Shown piece after piece: positions 1 through 9,181 of a DNA stretch of 64,000 bases (within the stretch, counting starts at the first letter, position 1; each line of letters opens with the position of its first letter). Origin of the DNA: Bin80 sp965203305 (lineage in GTDB: Bacteria > Bacteroidota > Rhodothermia > Rhodothermales > Bin80). Made by a program: the position numbers and the translations under genes. Where the stretch lies: assembly GCA_965203305.1 (NCBI GenBank), contig OZ241874.1, positions 620,001 through 684,000 on the forward strand, in the 5' to 3' direction. The notes beneath the pieces were generated by a model, which was not told where the DNA came from, made no database searches, and saw nothing but the letters and a program-made list of their open reading frames with translations.

Positions 1-500
1 ACTTTTGCAGCTATACTCTGAAAAATTGAGCGTACATGCTGCCATGCGTCTGCACTGCCCCCCGGCATAATGCTCGGTCCGGTTCTCGCCCCCTCTTCTC
101 CACCGGAAACCCCGGTCCCAATGAATAGCAATCCCCTGGATTCTGCTTCTCTGGTACGTCGAATCGTATCGTAATAATGAGAATTTCCGCCGTCAATAAT
201 GATGTCACCGGTATCCAGGAGTGGTACAAGACTGGAAATCATCTGATCAACACTATCGCCTGCTTTCACCATAAGCAATATGCGGCGAGGTCGCTTGAGC
301 GTAGCAACGAGTTCCCGAAGGGAATGAGCCCCCCTGACAGAGGTATTCGCAGCCGGCCCGGCAAGGAAGTCCTCCATTTTGGAGCTTGTACGATTATGGA
401 CAGTCACGGAGAATCCGTGATCATTCATATTCAGGACCAGATTCTGTCCCATGACAGCCAGCCCAATTACACCAATATCGGACGACGGAACGGGCTTCAT
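1..500 (-). CDS. gnd: 6-phosphogluconate dehydrogenase, N-terminal part (runs off the left edge)
   Basis: Oxidative decarboxylation of 6-phosphogluconate to ribulose 5-phosphate with NADP, pentose phosphate pathway, cytosolic. The minus strand from the ATG at 498-500 reads through to base 1 without a stop. The 166 visible residues carry the Rossmann motif GLAVMG (about 13-18), IIDGGNS (101-107) and the substrate loop GVSGGEEGA (130-138), all hallmarks of Gnd. The helical C-terminal two thirds lies outside the window. No strong Shine-Dalgarno is visible before the ATG. Other sugar-acid genes lie nearby (gntP and ilvD at 9-12 kb). Identification is firm; only the length is unknown. Confidence 0.93.
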   Translation of the reverse strand, partial: MKPVPSSDIGVIGLAVMGQNLVLNMNDHGFSVTVHNRTSSKMEDFLAGPAANTSVRGAHSLRELVATLKRPRRILLMVKAGDSVDQMISSLVPLLDTGDIIIDGGNSHYYDTIRRTREAESRGLLFIGTGVSGGEEGARTGPSIMPGGSADAWQHVRSIFQSIAAK

Positions 501-615
501 GGGCTTGGAAGGCTTGTGTACTGGTATGGAGCAGGTCAGGACAGGGAGGTTGCAAGATCCGGCTCAGAAATACCTGGACACATTGGTATCAGAAATATCC
601 GAGAATAAACTATCT

Positions 616-2019
616 TCATTGAGCTTGCCCGGGAGCCCGTATTTGAGAGCCTTCCATATCGCGAAGCCGGTCTCCGAGTACTTCTCGCATACTGTCTGCC
701 AACACATTAAGCTCTTGAACTACACCAGGGTGGGTGTCTGACACATCATGGAGTTCTCCAATATCCGCCACAAGGTTGTAGAGTTCCAGTCCTGCGTTTT
801 GCTGTGTGTATTTTCCGGGGATTCCGTCTAACCCCGGCTCTTGTCCATTCATGGTCCGATACTGATGAGGAAAGTGGAGTTTCCATTGATTGCTTCGCAC
901 GGCATGAAGTTCATTCTGTTTGTACCAGAAGAAATAGGCCTTCTGAGGGGACCGGTCACTTTCTCCAGTCATGAGCGGCCAGATATTTTGCCCATCTATG
1001 GGATGCTCCGGCAGTGGTGCACCAATGAGATGTGCCAGTGTTGGAAACAGGTCAATGGTCATGGCGGGGGTATTTACGACCAGTCCTTCAGGCAATATAT
1101 TCGGCCAGCGAGCTATGAACGGGACTCGTACTCCGCCCTCCCAGGCAGTTCCTTTTCCTTCCCGCAGAGGGCCAGTACTGCCGGCATGATTGCCATAGCT
1201 TAGCCAGGGACCATTGTCACTTGCAAATAGAACCAGTGTATTGCGGTCAATACCTGTTGCCTGTAAGGTTTGCAGAATCTGTCCCATGGACCAGTCAATT
1301 TCATGGATTACATCTCCGTAAAGTCCTGCGCCACTGGCACCGTTATGCTTTTCAGATACAAATAGTGGTACATGTGGCATCGGGTGAGCGATATAAAGAA
1401 AGAACGGACGGTCAGCAGACACCTGAGATCGAATAAACTCTGTGCTGCGCAGTGTGAAGTCCGCAGTAAAGAGGGATTGATCCATATTGTATCCAACGAT
1501 GGAATCTCCTTCAATTGTGGGCAGATCTCCCCAGACCTCTGGATTTTCGGGATGATAGGGCCACATGTCATTCGAGTAAGGGATCCCGTAAAATTCGTCA
1601 AACCCGTGTTTCAGGGGGAGAAAATCTGGATGATGTCCAAGATGCCATTTTCCATATGCCGCAGTAGCATATCCTTGTGCTTTGAACAGCTCCGCAAGAG
1701 TTACTTCATCCTCATGCAGTCCATGGGAATTCATGGGTCCCAGTGCACCGTGTATTCCGATCCGGTTGGCATAGTTGCCGGTCAGAAGTGAGGCACGGGA
1801 TGCAGAGCAGACGGCCTGGCTTACATAAAAGTCTGTAAAACGGACTCCTTCCTCCGCCATGCGGTCAAGGTTCGGAGTAGCATAAGTGTCCAGCCCATAG
1901 ACACCGATATCCCCGTATCCCATATCATCCACGAACATGATGATTACATTCGGAGGGGGTGGGGGACCATCTCCACAGCCCATGAGAAGAAGCATGGACA
2001 GGCAGAAATACTTTGGCAT
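616..2019 (-). CDS. Sulfatase family lipoprotein (arylsulfatase-like)
   Basis: Hydrolyses sulfate esters, probably on a sulfated glycan or aryl substrate in the periplasm or at the outer face. The reading frame is open upstream to 2133. The ATG at 2019 is preferred because it begins a short lipoprotein signal with lipobox LLMGC directly followed by a proline run. Sulfatase hallmarks follow: the metal-binding NVIIMFVDDMGYGD, the formylglycine motif CSASR followed by ASLLTG (C-x-A-x-R variant), YGKWHLG, and DNGP further on. The Cys form of the motif needs FGE or an anaerobic maturase, neither seen in the window. No SusCD-like pair is adjacent. Substrate cannot be assigned. Confidence 0.9.
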   Translation of the reverse strand: MPKYFCLSMLLLMGCGDGPPPPPNVIIMFVDDMGYGDIGVYGLDTYATPNLDRMAEEGVRFTDFYVSQAVCSASRASLLTGNYANRIGIHGALGPMNSHGLHEDEVTLAELFKAQGYATAAYGKWHLGHHPDFLPLKHGFDEFYGIPYSNDMWPYHPENPEVWGDLPTIEGDSIVGYNMDQSLFTADFTLRSTEFIRSQVSADRPFFLYIAHPMPHVPLFVSEKHNGASGAGLYGDVIHEIDWSMGQILQTLQATGIDRNTLVLFASDNGPWLSYGNHAGSTGPLREGKGTAWEGGVRVPFIARWPNILPEGLVVNTPAMTIDLFPTLAHLIGAPLPEHPIDGQNIWPLMTGESDRSPQKAYFFWYKQNELHAVRSNQWKLHFPHQYRTMNGQEPGLDGIPGKYTQQNAGLELYNLVADIGELHDVSDTHPGVVQELNVLADSMREVLGDRLRDMEGSQIRAPGQAQ

Positions 2020-2464
2020 CGCGACAACTGGTTGTTCTTTGAATGTCTGGGGGTACTGTTCGGTATTAATTTTCAAGAGACAGGAGAAGTACGGTGTAAT
2101 GGACAGGTATGTACAGAAACGCAGCCCCTGCAATGTTCTGCTTCGTCAGGCTGAAACTGCAAGCATGCGGAGTATGATGCAATAGGAGTGCATGAATCAG
2201 CACATTTTTTGAGATGGAGTTTCTGTATCAGGCTTGTGAAGATCGCACTCTTGTCCCGGATTGGAAGAGTCATATCCATGGATCAAGTCAGGGATATTCA
2301 CGTTAAAGGGGTTTTTATGATTTTCAGCCTTGAAAGAGTACAAAACCGTATAGAAAATTTATTCACCTTGTAGCACAGCATGGGGTAGATTCTGCATCTC
2401 CCTCAGTACAGGCAAGAGGCTGGTGATCTGACCGACTCTCAAATATTCACTTAAACCTGATATT
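2020..2464. other. Intergenic region between divergent sulfatase and cupredoxin genes
   Basis: About 445 bp without a convincing gene. It must hold the promoters of the sulfatase (leftward) and the azurin-like lipoprotein (rightward). Short open frames here lack recognisable domains or start signals. No hairpin or repeat stood out. Confidence 0.5.
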
Positions 2465-2962
2465 ATGAAATCCCTTTTATACCCACTGGTGGTTCTTTTC
2501 CTTGCGGCGACATTTACAGCGTGTGGAGGTGCAGACACTTCAAGCTCCGATACGACAACATCCGAAGAGACAGAGAAAATATCTGGCAATGAAATCATCA
2601 TTCGGCCTCTTGGAGAGGAAATGAAATATGCGGTGGATACGGTCACAGTAAATGCGGGACAGGAAGTCACTCTGGTGCTGGAAAACACTGCTACGATGCC
2701 AACGATGGTTCACAATGTTGTTATACTCACGACAAACAGTGACGAAGATGCGAGTCGGGTTGGTATGGCAGCAATTACTGCTGGCGAGGCACAGGGTTAT
2801 CTTCCCGAGGATGAAGCCATCTTTGCCGCGACTCCCATGGCGCAACCGGGGGAAACCGTCCGTGTAACTTTCACCGCTCCTTCGGAGCCAGGGGAGCATC
2901 TGTTCATTTGCACCTATCCGGGGCACTATGCCTTGATGAGGGGAATTCTGGTTGTCGTCTAG
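2465..2962 (+). CDS. Azurin/plastocyanin-like blue copper lipoprotein
   Basis: Predicted small electron carrier of the cupredoxin fold, anchored in an envelope membrane. The 165-aa product starts with a lipoprotein signal ending in FTAC (Cys20) and a Ser/Thr-rich linker. The mature domain has all four type-1 copper ligands: His83 in MVHNVV, Cys149 in FICTYPGH, His154, and Met158 in YALMRG. The spacing C-x4-H-x3-M matches azurin rather than plastocyanin. It stands alone between a sulfatase and a methylase, so its redox partner cannot be read from context. Family assignment is strong; the physiological role is open. Confidence 0.9.
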   Translation: MKSLLYPLVVLFLAATFTACGGADTSSSDTTTSEETEKISGNEIIIRPLGEEMKYAVDTVTVNAGQEVTLVLENTATMPTMVHNVVILTTNSDEDASRVGMAAITAGEAQGYLPEDEAIFAATPMAQPGETVRVTFTAPSEPGEHLFICTYPGHYALMRGILVVV

Positions 2963-3329
2963 ATCATAGATTCTGACAGTTTCCCTGCTTAAGGGCATTC
3001 ATTGCCGACTAGCTTGAGACGGGGTAAAGGATAATCTTCTGGACTGGCATGTTCACATGCTGGCTTACAGATTCTGTGACCGAATCACAGAAATAAGCCA
3101 GTCTATGTGGTATACGGACTGGTGGTCTCAATCGTCCATGTCTATCTGATCATATGTCTCAAAAGTATCCTCCCTGACACCACATATATGTCTTGTGCCT
3201 TGAGTTTAAGGCAGATACTGAATCCGGTCTCGTATATCCTCATCCAGTGCTGTTGATGTACCGTTTGTAGTTGACTGCAAGGGACTCGGGAAAAATTTCC
3301 TTTACTCGGCGAATTTTTCAGGGAAGTAT
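2963..3329. other. Intergenic region, nothing recognised
   Basis: About 370 bp between the end of the copper lipoprotein gene and the end of the convergent methylase gene. No coding frame, tRNA or repeat was recognised. Confidence 0.5.
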
Positions 3330-4304
3330 CTAGGGGCTATCTTCCCCTTTTTTATTGCGAATCAGGATTCGGTTATACACCTTTCTATTACCAATTCTCG
3401 TCAGGCATTCATAGTCAATCCAACGCGCATTGTTCGCTATCCCAAGTATCTCAAACTGCTCTGGATTGTACTTGTCCAGAAAAGTAATTGGCACTCCCAT
3501 TACCCCATCCCAATCCATGGGAATATCCTTCGTCTTATCTACATTAATAATATTATAGTTATCATATTTCGGGTATTCTTCCGAAGAGTACTCCCTGTAC
3601 AATATCAATTCCTCGTTACGCTTTCTATGCTCTAGGTTGGTAAACCAATGAACACCTGACACACGAATCATTCCTTCTTTTCTGTCCGAGGCGGTGGCAT
3701 AGTCTTCATACCTGCTCATAAAATGCGCCGCTCCGCCCTGAAACCCATAACCCAACCATATCTTGTTCGCCTTGATGAGAGGGAAAATCTCCTTGTACGT
3801 AATCGCATTTTGATGGCCGATGACCAGAAACTTCTTCTCATACTCCATCAACTGGGCCACATACTCCCGAAATAATGAGAATGGAGGATTGGTGACCACA
3901 ATGTCGGCTTCCTTCAGTAACTCAATGCATTCCTGACTCCGAAAATCTCCATCTCCCTGCAAGTGATGCACATCAATCTCATGGGGATCCGGCATCCGGT
4001 TTCCGTCCTTGTCCCCTGTGTACTCCAGCCAGATTGCCTGCTCGGCATCATGCCGCGAAAACAGGTCCCTCTGCTGATTCTTGTAGCAGGTGGTGATCAG
4101 CCGTTTCAGCCCCAAATGCTCAAAGTTGAGGGAGAAGTATTTGAAAAAATTGCTCACCCGTGGATCATCACAGTTGCAATAAATTACCTTCCCCCGGAAA
4201 TGCTCCCTGTAGTGCCGTAATTCCTTCTCAATATCAATGAGCTGTGTATAGAACTCGTCCTTTGCAGCTCTCCTCGCCACATGCAGGTTTCTATTTTCTG
4301 ACAT
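3330..4304 (-). CDS. EcoRI-type adenine-specific DNA methyltransferase
   Basis: Transfers a methyl group from SAM to adenine N6 in a target DNA sequence. The product has the N6-adenine catalytic motif NPPF (about residues 139-142) preceded by ADIVVT. Overall layout resembles the EcoRI methylase family, including an early KDEFYTQ segment and later GHQNAITYKEIFPLI and WLGYGF. Two starts are possible, 4322 and 4304; the second avoids an odd leader. No restriction nuclease gene is next to it, so it looks like an orphan methylase of plasmid, phage or decayed R-M origin. It converges on the copper lipoprotein gene across about 370 bp. Confidence 0.8.
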   Translation of the reverse strand: MSENRNLHVARRAAKDEFYTQLIDIEKELRHYREHFRGKVIYCNCDDPRVSNFFKYFSLNFEHLGLKRLITTCYKNQQRDLFSRHDAEQAIWLEYTGDKDGNRMPDPHEIDVHHLQGDGDFRSQECIELLKEADIVVTNPPFSLFREYVAQLMEYEKKFLVIGHQNAITYKEIFPLIKANKIWLGYGFQGGAAHFMSRYEDYATASDRKEGMIRVSGVHWFTNLEHRKRNEELILYREYSSEEYPKYDNYNIINVDKTKDIPMDWDGVMGVPITFLDKYNPEQFEILGIANNARWIDYECLTRIGNRKVYNRILIRNKKGEDSP

Positions 4305-4576
4305 CAAAAATCTCTGATTCAATTACTGTTCCATTCCGTCTGGATTTCCTCCGTCGAATTTGTACACTTTGTGTCGGGGAGCGTTCTAATGGATGCTTCA
4401 GCCTCGCTGGTACGATCCTGCCCACATTCAATATCATAATCATTGTGGAAATGGACCAGCACTAAACCTGCGGGCAACAGGGCGGAACAGGAGTATGGGG
4501 AAGCATATTTTCCGCATGACGAATTAACATGTACAAGCAGGGCTATTGAATGGCAAGAGGAAGAAGCCAAAAGGTG

Positions 4577-5482
4577 ATGGAGTTTTTGGGCGTACGAACA
4601 GAGGGATCCATGTCGCTACGTCTCTTTCCTGCCTGGATGCAAGTACTTGGTATCCAGGGGGTTTGTCTGCGAGGTATAGATCTGCCCGTTGATGGAACAC
4701 TGGAAGTGCATCGCAGGACGATTCAGCGCATAAGAAATGACCCTGATGTCTGCGGTGCTCTGATCACATCTCATAAATTGTCCATCTTCCGTGCAGCTGG
4801 TGAATTGATTGATCGGTATACTGATACAGCAAAGCTGACGGGAGAGGTTTCGGCACTGTACAAGCGCAACGGGAAGCTGTGGGGACATGCCGCAGATCCC
4901 GAAACCTGCGGACTTGCCATGACAGATATCATACCCGCAGACTGGTGGAGTCGGAATAAAAAGTCAGGAATTCTCATTCTCGGTGGTGGAGGGGCGGGTA
5001 TTGCTATTCTTGTACACATACTGCAACAAACAGAAAATCCTCCCGCATTCCTGCAGATTGTGGAAAAGTGCGCAGATAATCTGGCACACGGTGCCCGTGT
5101 TGCAAAGCGTATAGATTCGGACAGGACAGATGTGGAGTTTATTCATTCTCACGCCCCGCTAGTCTGTGACCAACTTGTCTCTGAACTTTCCCCCGGTTCA
5201 ATGGTGATTAACGCAACAGGAATGGGCAAAGACTTGCCAGGATCCCCGGTTACGGATGCCGTATGTTTTCCAATGCACGGTGTGGTATGGGAACTCAATT
5301 ATCGTGGAGAGCTTCCATTTCTTCATCAGGCTCTAAGGCAGTCGCAGGAAAGATCATTGATCGTGGCCGATGGATGGCACTGTTTCTTGCGTGGCTGGTC
5401 AAGTGTTATCGGGCTTGTCTTTAATGAACCCATAACCCGAGAGAGGTTTGGAGATTTCTGTGCAGTAACGGGTAGGAAGTGA
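4577..5482 (+). CDS. Shikimate dehydrogenase-like (AroE family) protein
   Basis: NAD(P)-dependent reductase of the shikimate/quinate dehydrogenase family. Starting at 4577 puts FLGVRTEGSMS at the N-terminus, where AroE proteins carry their substrate-binding Ser segment; the frame also has an ATG at 4550. The catalytic-lysine region appears as ALITSHKLSI (V-T-x-P-x-K in classic AroE), and the cofactor site as GGGGAG. Divergence from canonical residues (HK instead of PYK) suggests a substrate other than shikimate. It is followed after 65 bp by a sugar-phosphate epimerase-like gene and a HAD phosphatase, all on the plus strand, which suggests an operon for a polyol or sugar acid. Confidence 0.75.
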   Translation: MEFLGVRTEGSMSLRLFPAWMQVLGIQGVCLRGIDLPVDGTLEVHRRTIQRIRNDPDVCGALITSHKLSIFRAAGELIDRYTDTAKLTGEVSALYKRNGKLWGHAADPETCGLAMTDIIPADWWSRNKKSGILILGGGGAGIAILVHILQQTENPPAFLQIVEKCADNLAHGARVAKRIDSDRTDVEFIHSHAPLVCDQLVSELSPGSMVINATGMGKDLPGSPVTDAVCFPMHGVVWELNYRGELPFLHQALRQSQERSLIVADGWHCFLRGWSSVIGLVFNEPITRERFGDFCAVTGRK

Positions 5483-5547
5483 TTTGCCTGTTATTTTGAA
5501 CGATCCTCCCGCTTTATCATGTCATCAAGTATAAATTTTGCAGAATC

Positions 5548-6471
5548 ATGCAGTTAGGATTTGTCAGTGCTATTGTTCCTGAGTTGTCTGTTGAGGAAGT
5601 GTTTTCTCTGGCTTCGGAATTCTCGTATGATTGTGTTGAACTTATGTGCTGGCCAAAGGGAAAGGCTACTCGCCGCTATGCCGGGGTTACACACATAGAT
5701 GTGCAAGCACTGAAAGCCAAGGAAGCGCGAAAACTCCAAAAATTGGCGACGGAACACAGGGTTTCCATCAGCGCACTTGGGTATTATCCGAATCCTCTAT
5801 CTCCTGACCCAGAAGAGAAAGCAACGGCAATTGCACAGATTTACTGTATGATTGACGGGGCAGAACTTCTTGGGCTGGATACCGTGAATACATTTATTGG
5901 TCGTGACTGGCACCGCTCGGTCGACGATAACTGGCCACAGGTACTGAATACATGGAAGCCAATCGTGACCTATGCAGAAGAGAAGAATATTCGTATCGGA
6001 ATCGAAAATTGCCCAATGTATTTTACGGATGATGAATGGCCCTCGGGGAAGAATATTGCACACACGCCAAAAATTTGGCACCGCCTCTTTGCAGACTTGG
6101 ACAGTACAGCAATCGGACTCAATTATGATCCGTCACATATGATCTGGCAACATATGGACGAGGTAGAGCCGATTCGAACCTTCGCAGATCGTCTTTTTCA
6201 TATTCATGCAAAAGATGTCCGGCTTGATCAGGATCAGCTTAACGAAATTGGTATCTTGGCTACTCCCAATTCTTTTCATACCCCTAAGCTCCCTGGGCTG
6301 GGGGATGTAAACTGGGGGAAGTTCTTCTCTGTACTCACAGATACGGGATACAGTGGGGCAGTCTGTGTTGAAGTGGAAGACCGTGCCTATGAGGGATCCC
6401 TTGAATTGAGGAAAGCTGCGCTGAGGCAAAGTGCGACTTATCTGCGTCAGTTCATTCCCCGTCAGACCTAG
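5548..6471 (+). CDS. Sugar phosphate isomerase/epimerase (xylose isomerase-like TIM barrel)
   Basis: Predicted metal-dependent isomerase or epimerase acting on a sugar or polyol. The 307-aa product has the AP_endonuc_2/xylose isomerase-like pattern: VELMCWP near the N-terminus, a central IGIENCPM strand carrying the metal-binding Glu, GLNYDPSHMIWQ, and FHIHAKDV, ending with PGLGDVNW. These are metal and substrate residues in the family. It begins 65 bp after the aroE-like gene and ends just before the HAD gene. Exact substrate unknown; inositol or hexulose derivatives are plausible. Confidence 0.85.
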   Translation: MQLGFVSAIVPELSVEEVFSLASEFSYDCVELMCWPKGKATRRYAGVTHIDVQALKAKEARKLQKLATEHRVSISALGYYPNPLSPDPEEKATAIAQIYCMIDGAELLGLDTVNTFIGRDWHRSVDDNWPQVLNTWKPIVTYAEEKNIRIGIENCPMYFTDDEWPSGKNIAHTPKIWHRLFADLDSTAIGLNYDPSHMIWQHMDEVEPIRTFADRLFHIHAKDVRLDQDQLNEIGILATPNSFHTPKLPGLGDVNWGKFFSVLTDTGYSGAVCVEVEDRAYEGSLELRKAALRQSATYLRQFIPRQT

Positions 6472-6502
6472 TCAAGATTTGGGAATTCAGGTATCACTTC
6501 GT

Positions 6503-7381
6503 ATGAATCACCAACTCTCAGGATTGGAAAAGAAGAAGGGCTTTTTCATAGCAGTTGACTCCGATGGTTGTGTCTTTGACACAATGGAAGTCAAGCACAA
6601 GGAATGCTTTTGCCCGGTCACCATTCGTCATTATGGCTTGCAGGCAATCAGCAAATATGTCAGAGAGTCATGGGAGTTTGTAAACCTCTATTCGGTTCAT
6701 CGTGGCATGAACCGATTTCCCGCACTGGTGGAGGTGATGGATCAACTGCGCAAGCGGCCTGAGGTACTGCGTCGAAATGTGAACATTCCAATTCTGGAAG
6801 AATTGCGGACTTGGATCCATTCCAAGCCCAAGCTGGGGAATCCAGCACTTGCGGATGCAGCCAAGAGCAATCAGGAGCTGACAGATACATTGAAATGGAG
6901 TGAAGATGTGAATCGTGCCGTAGCTGAAATGGTGCATGGGGTGCCACCTTTTCCACATGTAAAGGACACACTGGCGAAAGCCAGTTGCCATGCGGATTTG
7001 ATCGTTGCCTCCAGTACGCCAGTAGACGCGCTACAGCGGGAATGGGGTGAGCATGGTCTTTCAGGCTATGTGAAGATGATTGCGGGACAGGAAATGGGCC
7101 CCAAGTCTCATCAATTATCCTCGACTTCAGCAAGTCAGTATGCCCATGGTCATATGCTTATGGTCGGGGATGCCTTCAGTGATTATCGCGCGGCAAAGAG
7201 TGCAGGCGCATGCTTTTACCCAATCTTTCCAGGCGAGGAGGAATCATCTTGGGAACGACTCTTTAAGGAAGCCTTGGATCGGTTCTTTGCAAACGAGTAT
7301 CAGGGTGTATACGAACAGGAACTCATCAGTGAACTGGGCAAGCGGCTTCCTGAGTTTCCGCCATGGGAGGTCAGGAACTAG
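6503..7381 (+). CDS. HAD-superfamily hydrolase
   Basis: Predicted phosphatase. The frame is open from 6431, but the ATG at 6503 places the nucleophile motif DSDGCVFDTM near residue 17 and avoids overlap with the epimerase gene. Motif III/IV is seen as MVGDAFSDYRAAKSAG. A long helical cap lies between them. It is the last gene of the apparent aroE-like/epimerase/HAD operon and may remove a phosphate from the pathway product. Specific substrate not inferable. Confidence 0.8.
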   Translation: MNHQLSGLEKKKGFFIAVDSDGCVFDTMEVKHKECFCPVTIRHYGLQAISKYVRESWEFVNLYSVHRGMNRFPALVEVMDQLRKRPEVLRRNVNIPILEELRTWIHSKPKLGNPALADAAKSNQELTDTLKWSEDVNRAVAEMVHGVPPFPHVKDTLAKASCHADLIVASSTPVDALQREWGEHGLSGYVKMIAGQEMGPKSHQLSSTSASQYAHGHMLMVGDAFSDYRAAKSAGACFYPIFPGEEESSWERLFKEALDRFFANEYQGVYEQELISELGKRLPEFPPWEVRN

Positions 7382-7437
7382 GTTTATTTGGATTTCAAAA
7401 TTGGCTACGGATTCAATGATTGATCCCCTCCATCTCA

Positions 7438-8256
7438 CTAGAAAAGCCCTGGCTCCTCTTTCTTGGGCGTGAAAGTGCCTATGATTAGAAATGGATTACG
7501 AGATCTATAATGATGCGATCTGGTAGTCCCTAAAAAGAAAAACAAGTCTTTGGTCCTGGCAAAATCATCCAAATACTTTTTCCTTACATCAGCAACCGCT
7601 CTTTCTTCGTCACCCTCATGCTTCGCGAGTACGTTCCAGTACAGTGCACCAATTTCCCAGTCTAAGATCATCAGTTCACGTACTTTCCCATCATAGTCTT
7701 TGAATAGATACTTGAATTGGTGGGGTAACTTGTCTACTACCTCAAAACGGTCTCCTATATCCTCAAAAAGATTTCCCTGTGCCTGTGAAGCAATGAACTT
7801 TTTAAGCGTGTTGCCATCCCATTCACGCTCGGTTGGTCTAGCAATAAAATCAAGTACTTCTTTCGGTTTATAAGTTGCAAGTGATGTACAGATTCCTCTG
7901 TCTTTAGCTTGTTGAATTAAGTTTGAGAGGTCATAATGTACATTCTGAAGGACTATATCTTTTCGTTCCTTCCAATTGCCAGTGGTATTCAAATGGCCTA
8001 CGGGTTTGATTGGAGTGTCAATGGAGTAGGGCCTGTAACTTTCTGGTCTGGAATCACTTCTGTTTTCTATCAAATCTATCTCTATCCAGTCATACTTTTT
8101 GTATCGTTTTTCATAATCCAGTTTGCGAAAAGGAATCGGGTAGATTCGAATCCACGAGCCATCTTCTAACAAGCCTGCCGTACAAACTAATTCTCCGTAT
8201 TTCTGTGAGATGGTTGGGTAGGTCTTCACCGTAATCAGTATCCTTTTCGTTGTCAT
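7438..8256 (-). CDS. Conserved protein of unknown function, partner of the DUF488 gene
   Basis: 272-aa soluble protein. The N-terminal half has a compact beta-rich segment (ILITVKTYPTISQKYGE, then WIRIYPIPFRKL) followed by YKKYDWIEIDL. The C-terminal half contains LMILDWEIGALYWN and ends with a HHYRSRNPFLIIGTF segment. No Walker, nuclease or helix-turn-helix motif was recognised. It starts 5 bp after the stop of the DUF488 gene, so the two are almost certainly co-transcribed. I do not know its biochemical function; the pairing suggests a joint role, possibly in nucleic-acid processing or defence. Confidence 0.75.
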   Translation of the reverse strand: MTTKRILITVKTYPTISQKYGELVCTAGLLEDGSWIRIYPIPFRKLDYEKRYKKYDWIEIDLIENRSDSRPESYRPYSIDTPIKPVGHLNTTGNWKERKDIVLQNVHYDLSNLIQQAKDRGICTSLATYKPKEVLDFIARPTEREWDGNTLKKFIASQAQGNLFEDIGDRFEVVDKLPHQFKYLFKDYDGKVRELMILDWEIGALYWNVLAKHEGDEERAVADVRKKYLDDFARTKDLFFFLGTTRSHHYRSRNPFLIIGTFTPKKEEPGLF

Positions 8257-8261
8257 ACACT

Positions 8262-9146
8262 TTATAGATGTCTAATCAAGTACCCGGATGTAAGAGATTT
8301 TTGCAGTTTTTCAGCTAAGTATGATCTATGGCATTGGCACTTGTCCGCTTCAAAGCAAGTCAGTGCAATCCGCTTGTGCTCTTCAAGCAAGTCCAGAATT
8401 TTTTGTTGTGCACTGGATGTTTCCAGTAAAACGGTATTTCTGTACTCTTTGAAAAGGGCATCATAATCTTCCTGGATATTCAGCTCCTGGCGTTTGCTGG
8501 AATCAATGCCCACCTCTGGAATGTGGATATACCCTATACCAAGTCTATCACAAAAGTCACTCAAAAGCCGCTTGCTGAAGCCATATTTCCGGCTGAAAGG
8601 ATTCCGTCTTACGTCTACCAGGAGTTTCACATCATTTCTGATGAGTTTGTTCAGATATGCTTCCAGGGAAATGCCTTCATAGCCAATTGTATACAGTACA
8701 GTTTGAGAGCTTGAAGGTCGGGCATTCTCAACTTCCTTGAGGTGTTCCGCAGAGAGTATGGATTTGGCAATTGTGCTGTTGATTGCATAATAGGGGGAAT
8801 TCAGATATGTATGTCGGGTAATGTCTTTGATGGACATTTTCCGATAGGAATCAACGGTATCCGAAAGGATTGAGTGATCAGAAGAGTTTAGTGTTCCCAA
8901 GTAGTTCCTCTCAGTGGACAAGCCATATCCCTCTTCCGATAGATTCAGCCAGCCTTTCTGTACCATTACCCTCAGGTCAGCTTTCAGGGAATACGAATAG
9001 CATCCGTATTTATACGGCACAAAATCATAGGCTGGACTACTCTGCTCCCGGGTTAGCAAGAACAGGAGCTTTTGAAGCCTTGTTTCCTCAAGATTTCCCG
9101 CAACTTTCTCAAACAGTGCCAACACCAATTTTCGTCTGTAAAACAT
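8262..9146 (-). CDS. DUF488 protein with an added N-terminal winged-helix-like domain
   Basis: 294-aa two-part protein. The first 100 residues (KLVLALFEKV..RLQKLLFLL..YGCYSYSLKADL..VQKGWL) look like the Panacea/SocA-type or winged-helix domain found in many stand-alone genes. Residues from about 150 form a typical DUF488 domain: TIGYEGISLEAYL, DVRRNPFSRK (178-187), and near the end CFEADKCQCHR with its Cys/His set. DUF488 is widespread but poorly characterised. First gene of a tight two-gene minus-strand unit, divergent from nothing and downstream of ilvD. Confidence 0.8.
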   Translation of the reverse strand: MFYRRKLVLALFEKVAGNLEETRLQKLLFLLTREQSSPAYDFVPYKYGCYSYSLKADLRVMVQKGWLNLSEEGYGLSTERNYLGTLNSSDHSILSDTVDSYRKMSIKDITRHTYLNSPYYAINSTIAKSILSAEHLKEVENARPSSSQTVLYTIGYEGISLEAYLNKLIRNDVKLLVDVRRNPFSRKYGFSKRLLSDFCDRLGIGYIHIPEVGIDSSKRQELNIQEDYDALFKEYRNTVLLETSSAQQKILDLLEEHKRIALTCFEADKCQCHRSYLAEKLQKSLTSGYLIRHL

Positions 9147-9181
9147 TTTGTAGAGTTCTCAGAATCGACTGCACTCGTATG

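Noticed and set aside
177..608. Plus-strand 143-aa open frame at the left edge
   Set aside because: The minus strand encodes the clear N-terminus of 6-phosphogluconate dehydrogenase over the same bases.
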